From a bacterium (GTDB lineage: Bacteria > Patescibacteriota > Microgenomatia > UBA1406 > GWC2-37-13): a DNA stretch of 64,000 nucleotides. The notes below the pieces were generated by a model. That model was not told where the DNA came from, made no database searches, and saw only the letters and a list, made by a program, of their open reading frames with translations. Shown here one piece after another: positions 17,630 through 25,541 of this stretch (position 1 is its first letter; each line of letters begins with the position of its first letter). Both the position numbers and the translations under genes were made by a program. The stretch covers positions 186,001-250,000 of the forward strand of contig JAKBEU010000002.1 in the NCBI GenBank assembly GCA_021833625.1, read 5' to 3'.

Positions 17630-18204
17630 ACAAAACATCACTAAAAGAAAAAATTCAGGCAAAAAAAGTAACTGATTACAGCTACATGATATTGCTTTTT
17701 ATTTCTTTTGCGTTTTTCACTTTTTTTGTCATACGTCCCAATGTGCTGACTATTTTTTCGCTCCAAGAAGAGTTGGGTAAGCTGCATATATTGGACACGG
17801 GGTATGAAAACGTTATTAAAAAAATTGTCGATATTCAATCTTTCTTGGAAGAGAACAGAACCGACCTCTACCTTCTTGATGAAGCTCTTCCCAGTTTGCC
17901 GCAGATCAATAAAATAGTCGATGACACCCAGAACTCCGCTTCAGCTTCAGGAGTAAAGATTAATTCGATGGCCATAAGTAACGTAGATTTGAAAGACAAA
18001 ACCGTCGAGTTTACACGGAAGAAAATTAGTATTAATATGGATGGAGAGGCCAATTTCCTTAATTCGAAGGACTTTATTAATGAAATGGTCGATGGAAGGC
18101 GGCTCAAGATAATCAAACAATTGAATTTCAGTCAAGATATCCAAGGCGGTACGCAAAGCGGAGCCTTAAAACTTATTATGGAAATTGAAGGGTACTATCT
18201 ATGA
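17626..18204 (+). CDS. pilO: PilO-like type IV pilus assembly protein
   Basis: 192 residues: cytoplasmic tail, one membrane helix (about 22-42, MILLFISFAFFTFFVIRPNV), a coiled coil and a ferredoxin-like outer domain. The NSASASGVKINSMAIS segment is like the PilO core (asGvki). With the overlapping pilN-like gene it would form the alignment subcomplex of a type IV pilus. The assignment is from architecture and order rather than strong motifs. Confidence 0.65.
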   Translation: MNKTSLKEKIQAKKVTDYSYMILLFISFAFFTFFVIRPNVLTIFSLQEELGKLHILDTGYENVIKKIVDIQSFLEENRTDLYLLDEALPSLPQINKIVDDTQNSASASGVKINSMAISNVDLKDKTVEFTRKKISINMDGEANFLNSKDFINEMVDGRRLKIIKQLNFSQDIQGGTQSGALKLIMEIEGYYL

Positions 18205-18386
18205 AAGGGAAAGAATTGCTTATTTTGTCAGTCGGCGTTTTCTTAACCATTCTTGCGTGGATGGTTATCGATATTTTCCATATCCAGACAAAGATTAACG
18301 AACAAATTAATATTAAGCCTGTTCAAGTGCCCAATTATCAAATGGACAAGACAATCATTGGCATATTGAAGGAGAAAATGAAGTAA
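18201..18386 (+). CDS. Small single-pass membrane protein, pilus-operon associated
   Basis: 61 residues: MKGKE, then a membrane helix (about 5-25, LLILSVGVFLTILAWMVIDIF), then a short polar outside tail with NIKPVQVPNYQMDKTIIG. The ATGA overlap with pilO and gap of 3 bp to the next gene put it in the same transcript. It may be an accessory subunit in the position PilP often has, but it has no PilP lipobox and is far shorter. No family is recognised. Confidence 0.6.
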   Translation: MKGKELLILSVGVFLTILAWMVIDIFHIQTKINEQINIKPVQVPNYQMDKTIIGILKEKMK

Positions 18387-18389
18387 ATT

Positions 18390-19733
18390 ATGGTGTATAG
18401 CAAATTATTTGCCTCTGCGCGCGTGAATAAGAACGTGCGTGTGTTGGGCGTGGCAGCAGTTTTCTCGCTTGTCGTGGGTGTGGTTTTGTTCGTACATCAC
18501 TTCATTTACGTAAATGGACTCAATACAATCGGGAGTCTAAAAAAAATGCAGATTGTCAATCTTACGTCAAATGGCACAGGAGTGGTATGGGAAGTAAAAA
18601 ACAATCCGACAGATATCCAGTGGGTAGAGTGGGGCGAGTCAATGAATATTATGGATCACAAATCTCCTCCCGGGGCGGGAACAGGAAGTCTCAAATACAT
18701 GTCCATTACCGGCATGGAGGCAAACAAAATATATTACGTGCGCATCCGTTCATATGCAGGGGTATATACATGGGAGGGAAAACGTGCCATACAATTGAAA
18801 ACTCCAAAAGTATCACAGGCATATCCTCAAACGCCTGCATACGGAAAGGTCCTTTATCCGTCAGGCAGGGCATATACGAATGGAATTGTTTTTTTTGAAG
18901 TTGAAGGATATGTTCCCCAAGTTGCCTTTACAAAAGAAACAGGAGAATGGCTTGTCTCGCTCAATGGATTTGTGGACAAAAAGACAAACGTAATTACTTC
19001 CATTAAAGATAACGCCAAAGTGACGATCCGTATTCCGTCGTCTCCGGAGACTGTTGTGGTAACTACCGCAAAACAGATAGCCCCCATGTCAAAAATCATG
19101 GTTATCGGGACGTCATCAACCTTTCTTGCACAGGGAGCAGGGAATGAAAGCGTGTTGGGCGCAACCACTGAAAAAGCACAGCAGGAAGTAAAGCAGCCCA
19201 GTATCACTTATCCGAAAGAAGGCGCACTCATTCCGGGCAATACGCCTCTTATAAAAGGGACAGCGGTTGAGAACAAAGAGCTGAACGTCCTTATTCAGGG
19301 GCCGAAAAAACAATATAGCTACCGGGTTGTGGCAGACGGTAACGGGGATTGGCTTGTGCAGTATCCGCTTGCTCTGGAGCCGGGGCGATACGTGGTTTCC
19401 GCGACTACCCAGGACAGGTCCGGATTTAAGCTTACTCTCAGACGCACGTTCAGTATCATAAAAAATGGGGAGCAGGTACTGGGAGAAGCTACGGGTTCAC
19501 CGACACTCGCTCCAACGGCAGTTCCGACCATTCCTGCAATTCCCACTCCGACAACCGCATCCGTTCAACCGACAACGGCATTGAGTCCTACCGCCGCAAT
19601 CCCAACCGTACTGGTTCCTACCCAATTCGTTCCTTCTCCTACCCCTCCCCGCACAGGAGGAGAGATCAGTGGTTACCTATTTACTGCGGCAGTGTGTATT
19701 GTCTTGGGGGCAGGATTGGTGCTTGTTTTTTAG
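18390..19733 (+). CDS. Surface protein with FN3-like domain and LPXTG-like C-terminus
   Basis: 447 residues. N-terminal membrane helix or signal (about 20-42), a fibronectin-III-like segment (LTSNGTGVVWEVKN to YYVRIRSYAG, about 55-120), a second beta domain, an Ig-like domain near 275-350 (YPKEGALIPGNTPLIKGTA), then a Pro/Thr linker from about 368. It ends with PPRTG at 419-423 and a final hydrophobic helix. PPRTG is a variant of LPXTG. There is no basic tail after the helix. It is likely wall- or membrane-displayed and may be a substrate of the sortase at 29072. Confidence 0.7.
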   Translation: MVYSKLFASARVNKNVRVLGVAAVFSLVVGVVLFVHHFIYVNGLNTIGSLKKMQIVNLTSNGTGVVWEVKNNPTDIQWVEWGESMNIMDHKSPPGAGTGSLKYMSITGMEANKIYYVRIRSYAGVYTWEGKRAIQLKTPKVSQAYPQTPAYGKVLYPSGRAYTNGIVFFEVEGYVPQVAFTKETGEWLVSLNGFVDKKTNVITSIKDNAKVTIRIPSSPETVVVTTAKQIAPMSKIMVIGTSSTFLAQGAGNESVLGATTEKAQQEVKQPSITYPKEGALIPGNTPLIKGTAVENKELNVLIQGPKKQYSYRVVADGNGDWLVQYPLALEPGRYVVSATTQDRSGFKLTLRRTFSIIKNGEQVLGEATGSPTLAPTAVPTIPAIPTPTTASVQPTTALSPTAAIPTVLVPTQFVPSPTPPRTGGEISGYLFTAAVCIVLGAGLVLVF

Positions 19734-19763
19734 TCCGGTTTATTGATATTATTAACAAAGAGT

Positions 19764-20444
19764 ATGGAGAGTATCTTATCCTTTTTTATTTCGGTGAACA
19801 AAGTAGCATTATTGGCTTTTGTTGTCGTGCTCGGTTTTTTACTCTATGAACTGTATCTTTATCGGAAAGAAAAACAGAAGACAAAAAAGCCCTCCGTTCC
19901 TCAATTTGTCCCTACTGCTGCGATTCCAACTGTTGCCGTCGGTGCTCCCGTTGTCCAGGCTTCTGTGCCGCCTAAAAGTGCGGCTCCACTGAAAAAAACA
20001 TCCGGCGACCAACCGAGAGTTCTTATCGTAATAGGTATACTAACCGTTCTTATCGTCGTTGGGGTTTTTCTTTATTTTTTTATAACGCAATTGGGTAAAA
20101 AGAAAACAGCCGTTACATCAGTTCCGATAGTGAGGGAAGTATCATCGGCGGGCTTGAAAGTATTTACCAAGGACTGGACTGAAATAAAAAACGGTGAAAA
20201 AACTTCCATTCAGATAAAACCCGGGGACACCGTTTATATCGGTATACAAACAATTGAAGAGGCGGATATTGATCGTGCACGTATTAAGGTAAATAAAACC
20301 GATTGGGAGATAAAAGACATAACGACAACACTCAATCCGAAGTTAAAAGTGTATTATAAAGAATATCTGGTCGCGACAGGGACGGCTCAGTTAAAAATTG
20401 ATGCACAACTGCACTCAACCAGTGATGGCTGGTTAGGGGATTAG
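19764..20444 (+). CDS. Bitopic membrane protein, unknown function
   Basis: 226 residues with two membrane helices (about 9-29 and 88-113) separated by a Pro/Val-rich loop, then an outside domain of about 110 residues (AGLKVFTKDWTEIKNGEKTSIQ to QLHSTSDGWLGD). The in-frame TTG at 19743 is upstream; ATG 19764 is preferred. It lies between two LPXTG-like protein genes and shares their transcript (gap of 2 bp to the next gene). No family is recognised. Confidence 0.6.
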   Translation: MESILSFFISVNKVALLAFVVVLGFLLYELYLYRKEKQKTKKPSVPQFVPTAAIPTVAVGAPVVQASVPPKSAAPLKKTSGDQPRVLIVIGILTVLIVVGVFLYFFITQLGKKKTAVTSVPIVREVSSAGLKVFTKDWTEIKNGEKTSIQIKPGDTVYIGIQTIEEADIDRARIKVNKTDWEIKDITTTLNPKLKVYYKEYLVATGTAQLKIDAQLHSTSDGWLGD

Positions 20445-20446
20445 GT

Positions 20447-21073
20447 ATGAAAAAAAAATCACCAATCGTCACGGTCATACTTCTCGTCATGAGTAGCGTC
20501 ATTTTGGCCTCCATTTTTTATGTCAGCAGTCTTTTAAACGGAAAGGGAAGTGCATCCGTCACGCAAATTCAAAAAACAAAGGCAAGCGCCCAAACGTATC
20601 ACAAATTGCTTGCATTAAACGACATAGCAATCACCCCTGTTGATAACGGGACAGGTTCAACGCCGACGCCTACTGGTGAACCTGCGGCAAGTCCAACAAC
20701 CGCTCCCACGGTTGCCCCTACGGTTGTTGCAGCTACGCCGCTTCCAACAGTATCAAAATCGCTTACCCCCACAACAGTATCCGAGCCGACGGCACTCGTT
20801 GTTTCTCCTACCGTTGCCCCGACCATTCCTTCAGCAACGCTTATTCCCCCGACTGCCGTTCCCACAAAACAGTCGTTGTTGCTTGCATATCATAATCCAA
20901 GTCCGACGGTAGCAGTAACGGATGCAAACGGAACGGGAAACATTACGGTGACAAAAAAACCTACGACAATTCCGACAAAAACACAAGCTCTTCCGGAAAC
21001 GGGATGGGTGCAAACTCCCCTCATTCTTTTTATAGTTGCCTCAAGCACTATCCTCCTGTCACTCCTTTTTTAA
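20447..21073 (+). CDS. LPXTG-anchored surface protein with Pro/Thr-rich stalk
   Basis: 208 residues: signal helix (about 7-27, IVTVILLVMSSVILASIFYV), a short globular part, then a low-complexity stalk of Pro, Thr, Val and Ala (about 65-175). It closes with LPETG at 182-186 and a hydrophobic helix that ends the protein. LPETG is a classic sortase motif. The usual positively charged tail is missing. It is the likely substrate of the class E/D-like sortase at 29072, though the two are about 8 kb apart. Confidence 0.75.
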   Translation: MKKKSPIVTVILLVMSSVILASIFYVSSLLNGKGSASVTQIQKTKASAQTYHKLLALNDIAITPVDNGTGSTPTPTGEPAASPTTAPTVAPTVVAATPLPTVSKSLTPTTVSEPTALVVSPTVAPTIPSATLIPPTAVPTKQSLLLAYHNPSPTVAVTDANGTGNITVTKKPTTIPTKTQALPETGWVQTPLILFIVASSTILLSLLF

Positions 21074-21093
21074 TTGAATTTTATACTGAAGAA

Positions 21094-21741
21094 TTATCCG
21101 TTTCTCCCAATGGACAAAAATTGGTGTGCGTCAAGTGACGCTTTTCCTATAAGAAATCCGTCTATTTCTCCCGTTGCAAGGTAGCTTGCGCTGTTTGTCT
21201 CATTCACCGATCCTCCGTAAATGAAAACGCAGTCTTTGGGAAGTGTCATTTTTTTCTTCATGATAAGGACCTGTTCCGGAGGTTCGTTTTGTCCTGTCCC
21301 GATTGCCGCAACGGGCTCGTATGCGACAAACGTAACTCCTTCCGGAATAGGATCTTTTTCATCACGGACGCAGTAGATGGGCTCGATATTATATTTTTTC
21401 GCAAGCAGAACTTTGGAAGCCAAATCCCCGTCTGATTCATGGAAATGCTTACGTCTTTCGCTATGACCGATAATGGTAAAACCTGCCACACCCTGAAGCG
21501 TTTTTGCCGTTGTTTCACCGGTATAACTTCCTTCTTCAACAGAGGCAATCGTCTGCGCGCCGACAATAACATTTTTCAATTCTTTGAAGGCCTGTTGCAT
21601 ATATCTAAGAAAGGGGGAAGGAGGACAAACTATAAATGTAGTATTTTCCTGAAAAATATATTCTTTTAAAAATACGTCACTCCAATGAATAACATCGGCA
21701 CTGTTTTTGTTTGCTTTCCAGTTCCCAATGATGTATTTCAT
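21094..21741 (-). CDS. tpiA: Triosephosphate isomerase
   Basis: Interconverts dihydroxyacetone phosphate and glyceraldehyde-3-phosphate. The 215-residue barrel has Lys in GNWKANKN near 8, the electrophile His in IIGHSERRKHF near 85, and catalytic Glu in VAYEPVAAIGTG near 148. GGSVNETN near 185 binds phosphate. It is shorter than the usual 245-255. Start ATG 21741 gives the family N-terminus MKYIIGNWK. The upstream in-frame start at 21759 would lie upstream of the -10 box. It is divergent from the helicase gene. Confidence 0.94.
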   Translation of the reverse strand: MKYIIGNWKANKNSADVIHWSDVFLKEYIFQENTTFIVCPPSPFLRYMQQAFKELKNVIVGAQTIASVEEGSYTGETTAKTLQGVAGFTIIGHSERRKHFHESDGDLASKVLLAKKYNIEPIYCVRDEKDPIPEGVTFVAYEPVAAIGTGQNEPPEQVLIMKKKMTLPKDCVFIYGGSVNETNSASYLATGEIDGFLIGKASLDAHQFLSIGRNG

Positions 21742-21747
21742 AGTATC

Positions 21748-21753
21748 ATTATA
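21748..21753 (-). promoter_or_regulatory. -10 element for tpiA, overlapping the divergent helicase promoter
   Basis: On the minus strand TATAAT ends exactly 6 nt before the tpiA ATG, so the predicted first base of the mRNA is the start codon. The plus strand reads TATATA at 21750-21755, 12 nt before the helicase ATG at 21768. Both -10 boxes share the same few bases in a 26-bp gap. Confidence 0.6.
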
Positions 21754-21767
21754 TACCAAACAGCACT

Positions 21768-23537
21768 ATGCGCGACATTAACTTCGACACGTTAAATCCC
21801 CACCAAATGAAGGCAGTTTCCTATACCTCCGGACCTTCCGTCATTTTGGCAGGTGCCGGTTCGGGGAAAACAAGGGTCCTTGTGTATAAAGTGCTGTATT
21901 TGATTACACAAAAAAAGATAGATCCGAAAAGTATCATCATGATTACGTTCACCAACAAAGCGGCAGCCGAGATGAAACGGCGGGTTGATCTGGCAGACCG
22001 GGGGAGTCTTGGATTTATCGGAACCTTCCACTCGTTTTGCGCGTTTATATTAAGAAAATATGCAGGAAGACTCGGATACGGACCCGACTTTGTTATCTTT
22101 GATGACGACGATCAGCAAACGCTTCTGAAGCAGATTCTCAAAAAAGTTGACGCAGACAGAATGACGCTTTCTTATGCGGCCCATCTTATTTCGGCAGCAA
22201 AAAATCAGCTCATTCCTCCCGAACGGTTTACCCACTTTTTTCCTGATGGAAAAGCAGTAATCGTTGCAGAGATTTATGCGGAATATCAGAAGAAGTTGAA
22301 GAAAAATAATGCATTCGATTTTGACGACTTAATAATGAAAGTCGTTGAACTTCTCCGGCGGGACGAAGAGCTATGCTCTCATTTGCAGGACCTCTATTCC
22401 CATATATTGATTGATGAGTTTCAGGATACGAATTATGCCCAATACACATTGGTACGGCTTCTTGCGGAACGGAAAAAAAACGTGACGGTGGTCGGTGATT
22501 TTTCACAGGGTATTTATTCCTGGCGCGGAGCGGATATCCGCAATTTGGAAAAATTTCAGGAAGATTTTCCTGAAAGCGAAGTGTTTTACCTGGAACAAAA
22601 CTACCGTTCGACACCCGACATTTTGGATTTTGCAAATGATATTATCTCCAAGAACAGCGGGCATCCGATACTGAAACTGTTTACGAAACAGGGGAAGGGT
22701 GAGGAGATCGCAATAAAAGAACTGCAAAACGAAGAAGAGGAATCTTTGTTTGTCGTTTCCGAAATCGAACGGCTCCAACCCGAATATAAGTATAAGGATA
22801 TTGCGGTGTTGTATCGTATTAACGCGCAGTCCCGTTCGCTTGAAGAGGCCTTATTGCAGTATGGAATTCCCTACATGCTTGTCGGAGGGACACGGTTTTA
22901 TGAAAGAAAAGAAATAAAGGATATTCTGTCATATCTCCGTCTTGTCGTTAATCCGGAAAACGAAGTTGCCAAAGAGCGAATACAAAAACTTGGGAAAAGA
23001 AGGTGGACGGAATTTGTAGCCTCTTTTACACAGTTGCGGGCAGAGGCGGAGAAAAAAGATTCGGCTGACATAATGGAAGATATTTTCGACTCGACGCAGT
23101 ATCTATCCCTTTACGACACAAACGATCCGGACGATTATTCCCGGCTTGAAAATATTAAGGAGTTAAAAAGTGTTGCTCTGTCATACCCGAAACTGAATGA
23201 GTTTCTTGAACAGGTCGCGCTTGTTGAGTCGGAATATTCGGAGGGGGAAAAACAGCAAAAAGGAAAAGAAGGAGTGCGTCTCATGACACTCCACCAGGCA
23301 AAGGGACTTGAATTTTCTGCCGTTTTTCTCATAGGAGTCGAAGAAGGAATTCTTCCCCACTCACGGTCCATAAACGACTATCACCAGTTGGAGGAAGAAA
23401 GACGGCTGATGTATGTAGGAGTAACAAGAGCAAAGGAACGGCTATATATCTCCCACGCCAGACGGCGATTTATGTTCGGGCGACGCATGGAGTCGAGCCC
23501 CTCGCGCTTTATTGCCAACGAGAGTGAAGAATGGTAA
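21768..23537 (+). CDS. uvrD: UvrD/PcrA-type superfamily I DNA helicase
   Basis: 589 residues. Motif I AGAGSGKTR at 29-37, motif Ia ITFTNKAAAEMKRRV, motif II HILIDEFQDTNYAQY near 210, motif III VGDFSQGIYSWRGAD, motif IV LEQNYRS, motif V VRLMTLHQAKGLEF near 505 and motif VI EEERRLMYVGVTRAKERL near 543. A 3'-5' helicase of nucleotide excision repair and replication restart. It is shorter than the 650-740 residues of UvrD/PcrA. The missing length falls mostly in the 2B subdomain, between about 395 and 500. Confidence 0.9.
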   Translation: MRDINFDTLNPHQMKAVSYTSGPSVILAGAGSGKTRVLVYKVLYLITQKKIDPKSIIMITFTNKAAAEMKRRVDLADRGSLGFIGTFHSFCAFILRKYAGRLGYGPDFVIFDDDDQQTLLKQILKKVDADRMTLSYAAHLISAAKNQLIPPERFTHFFPDGKAVIVAEIYAEYQKKLKKNNAFDFDDLIMKVVELLRRDEELCSHLQDLYSHILIDEFQDTNYAQYTLVRLLAERKKNVTVVGDFSQGIYSWRGADIRNLEKFQEDFPESEVFYLEQNYRSTPDILDFANDIISKNSGHPILKLFTKQGKGEEIAIKELQNEEEESLFVVSEIERLQPEYKYKDIAVLYRINAQSRSLEEALLQYGIPYMLVGGTRFYERKEIKDILSYLRLVVNPENEVAKERIQKLGKRRWTEFVASFTQLRAEAEKKDSADIMEDIFDSTQYLSLYDTNDPDDYSRLENIKELKSVALSYPKLNEFLEQVALVESEYSEGEKQQKGKEGVRLMTLHQAKGLEFSAVFLIGVEEGILPHSRSINDYHQLEEERRLMYVGVTRAKERLYISHARRRFMFGRRMESSPSRFIANESEEW

Positions 23538-23540
23538 ACT
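23535..23540 (+). promoter_or_regulatory. Putative extended -10 element for the acetyltransferase gene
   Basis: TAAACT preceded by TGG, at the helicase stop codon, ending 7 nt before the ATG at 23548. It fits the TGn-TANNNT spacing seen elsewhere but is a weaker match. Confidence 0.35.
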
Positions 23541-23547
23541 ATTACAT

Positions 23548-24117
23548 ATGAAAACTGAATCCGTTATGACTCGTATTGCGAGGCGCATTTCTACCGTTTG
23601 GTTGGAGTTTGTCGTATTTATTCTTCATTTGGGAGGAAGTGTCCCCTGCCATCATTTCCGTCGTTTTTTGTACCGTTTGGCGGGGATGAAAATAGGGAAG
23701 GGCACCTCCGTTCATATGGGTCTTCGTTTATACAATCCGCGCAATATCTCAATAGGAGACGACACCGTTATTGGTGAAGAGTCGGTACTTGACGGACGCG
23801 CCACTCTCCGTATCGGAAATCATGTCGCATTTGCAACAGGAGTTAAACTATACAATTCCCAGCACGATATCCACAGCCCTACGTTTCAGGCAATATCGGC
23901 ACCTATTATTGTCGATGACTATGTCTTTATCGGTCCTTCTGCGATAATTCTTCCCGGCGTGCATATCGGAAAGGGAGCGGTTGTGGGAGCTCAGGCGGTT
24001 GTAACAAAAGATGTGGCCCCTGACTCGATAGTTGCAGGAGTTCCCGCCAAAGAGATAGGGAAACGCGGACTTTCTGAATATTCCTACAAAATCGGACGTG
24101 CAGCGTGGTTCAGATAA
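23548..24117 (+). CDS. Hexapeptide-repeat O-acetyltransferase (WcaF/maltose acetyltransferase-like)
   Basis: 189 residues. Left-handed beta-helix repeats run from about 55 to 165 (IGKGTSVHMG, ISIGDDTVIGEESVLDG, LRIGNHVAFATG, VFIGPSAIILPGVHIGKGAVVGAQAVV). SQHD near 97 has the catalytic His, and VAGVPAKEIGKRG closes the fold. It acetylates a sugar or similar acceptor with acetyl-CoA. ATG 23548 is chosen because the alternative at 23512 lies inside the helicase gene. The genes converge with 2 bp to the VanW gene. Confidence 0.85.
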   Translation: MKTESVMTRIARRISTVWLEFVVFILHLGGSVPCHHFRRFLYRLAGMKIGKGTSVHMGLRLYNPRNISIGDDTVIGEESVLDGRATLRIGNHVAFATGVKLYNSQHDIHSPTFQAISAPIIVDDYVFIGPSAIILPGVHIGKGAVVGAQAVVTKDVAPDSIVAGVPAKEIGKRGLSEYSYKIGRAAWFR

Positions 24118-24119
24118 GC

Positions 24120-25535
24120 TTAGTTTGCCGTACCGACAAGATAGACTGCCTGCCATGGTCGGAATGCTATATTGAAATCTTTCTGAAATATTTCCTGATT
24201 ATCTTTCGTTACTTTGTAGGTGTAAAACACCTTTGCACCCCAAGCAGCAAAATCCACCTGTTTCGTGACGCCTTTTTTAAGAGTGGGATCATCCTGATAT
24301 AGGGGATCGGGAGGAGCTGAAACGCCGGAAACAATAGGGGTTGACAACTGGACAACCCGACTGTCTTTTTTTCCGTAGAGCTTAAAGGCGAGTTTGTCGT
24401 GTTCTTCATCCGCCACGGTTTGAATAAGGATGCTCGCGGGAGTGTTATTTATGAACTTTAAATCAACAGTAGGACCGAATACGGTTGCATCCAGACCCGG
24501 CTTTGAATCGTTCTCATAGTATCCGACACGGTATGCATGCGGATGATATTCGACAATAGGGAGACCGGCATTCAGAATGGCCCTAAAAAGTGTCGTAGAG
24601 ACTTGACAGACCCCCCCTCCGTCTCCCAGCACCGTTTTCCCATCCTTAATAATGTATGCGGGTTGATAACCGGTTGAAGAGGAAATATCCCCCACCGTGT
24701 CGTTGAATGAAAACGTTGCGCCTTTTGGAATAAGCACTCCGTTAAATTTTGACGTTGCAAGGAGCAGGTTATGAATTCTTTGCGGAATGGAGTGGGTATA
24801 ATCGGAATTTCCCTCCGCAATAAGCTCTTCAATTCCGAAGGTATTGGTCTGTGCGAGGGTAATGTCCGGCTTTACGACCGTTTGCGCAATGGAAATTACA
24901 ATGGGGCGATGAATATCTGAAGCGTTGTTTATTTCATTCTTCAAAGCTTTATCTATGTCCAACAGCGTTTTCGTTGTTTCAATATGAAGTCCGTTTTCTT
25001 CCTTTTCAAAAACGGTTACTTTGCCTGCTTCGAATTGAAAACGAGCATCCTTCGGTTTTTTTTCATAGTCATCCTGTACCTGGGAAATTGCATCGATAAC
25101 CGGTTGTTTCAGATACGATATTTCAAGGGGGAAGTCAAATTTCTGCCACGAAAAAATGCTTTGCAGCGTCTGGAGGATGCGTGAAGGAATATTGGGTGAC
25201 CGTCCTACTATGTATGCTTTTTCAAACGCCTCATCCGTATTCAGATGAAGGCGCAATGTCTGTGCAGAAAGCGTTGCAATGGTAGTTGAATTAAAGGTTA
25301 TCTGTACAACAACATTTTGTAGCCTATTTTCTATAGGGGAGAACTGTAGGGCTATCTCCGATTTATTGCGGTTCGCAACCGATTCGGAATTAATAGAGAC
25401 GTTGGGAAAAAGACGGGACGCATACTTATTTTGTATGAAAGAAAAGGCTCCAAAAGCAATACTACAAACAGCTACAACCCCTGCGACAACAAAAACAATT
25501 GTAGTGATGAGACGGTGTTGTTTTTTTGGTATCAT
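24120..25535 (-). CDS. VanW family membrane-anchored protein
   Basis: 471 residues: N-terminal membrane helix (about 9-33), a putative peptidoglycan-binding-4-like region (about 50-280), then the VanW domain with GATFSFNDTVGD, GDGGGVCQVSTTLFRAI and EYHPHAYRVGYYE (about 300-380). A C-terminal beta domain follows. VanW proteins are common in envelope loci, but their biochemical role is not established. The start at 25535 is taken because its CAT lies 6 bp from the divergent gene's ATG. Longer in-frame starts would run into that gene. Confidence 0.85.
   Translation of the reverse strand: MIPKKQHRLITTIVFVVAGVVAVCSIAFGAFSFIQNKYASRLFPNVSINSESVANRNKSEIALQFSPIENRLQNVVVQITFNSTTIATLSAQTLRLHLNTDEAFEKAYIVGRSPNIPSRILQTLQSIFSWQKFDFPLEISYLKQPVIDAISQVQDDYEKKPKDARFQFEAGKVTVFEKEENGLHIETTKTLLDIDKALKNEINNASDIHRPIVISIAQTVVKPDITLAQTNTFGIEELIAEGNSDYTHSIPQRIHNLLLATSKFNGVLIPKGATFSFNDTVGDISSSTGYQPAYIIKDGKTVLGDGGGVCQVSTTLFRAILNAGLPIVEYHPHAYRVGYYENDSKPGLDATVFGPTVDLKFINNTPASILIQTVADEEHDKLAFKLYGKKDSRVVQLSTPIVSGVSAPPDPLYQDDPTLKKGVTKQVDFAAWGAKVFYTYKVTKDNQEIFQKDFNIAFRPWQAVYLVGTAN
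25530..25535 (+). promoter_or_regulatory. -10 element for the solute-binding protein, containing the VanW start codon
   Basis: TATCAT ends exactly 6 nt before the ATG at 25542. Its last three bases are the complement of the VanW ATG. The opposite strand has TATCAT at 25551-25546, 10 nt before the VanW ATG and inside the solute-binding gene. Each promoter thus lies within the other gene. Confidence 0.55.
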
Positions 25536-25541
25536 GAATAT

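Noticed and set aside
20599-20912. Val/Gly-rich and Arg/Leu-rich frames over the LPETG protein stalk
   Set aside because: They are shadows of the Pro/Thr repeat codons of the real surface protein.
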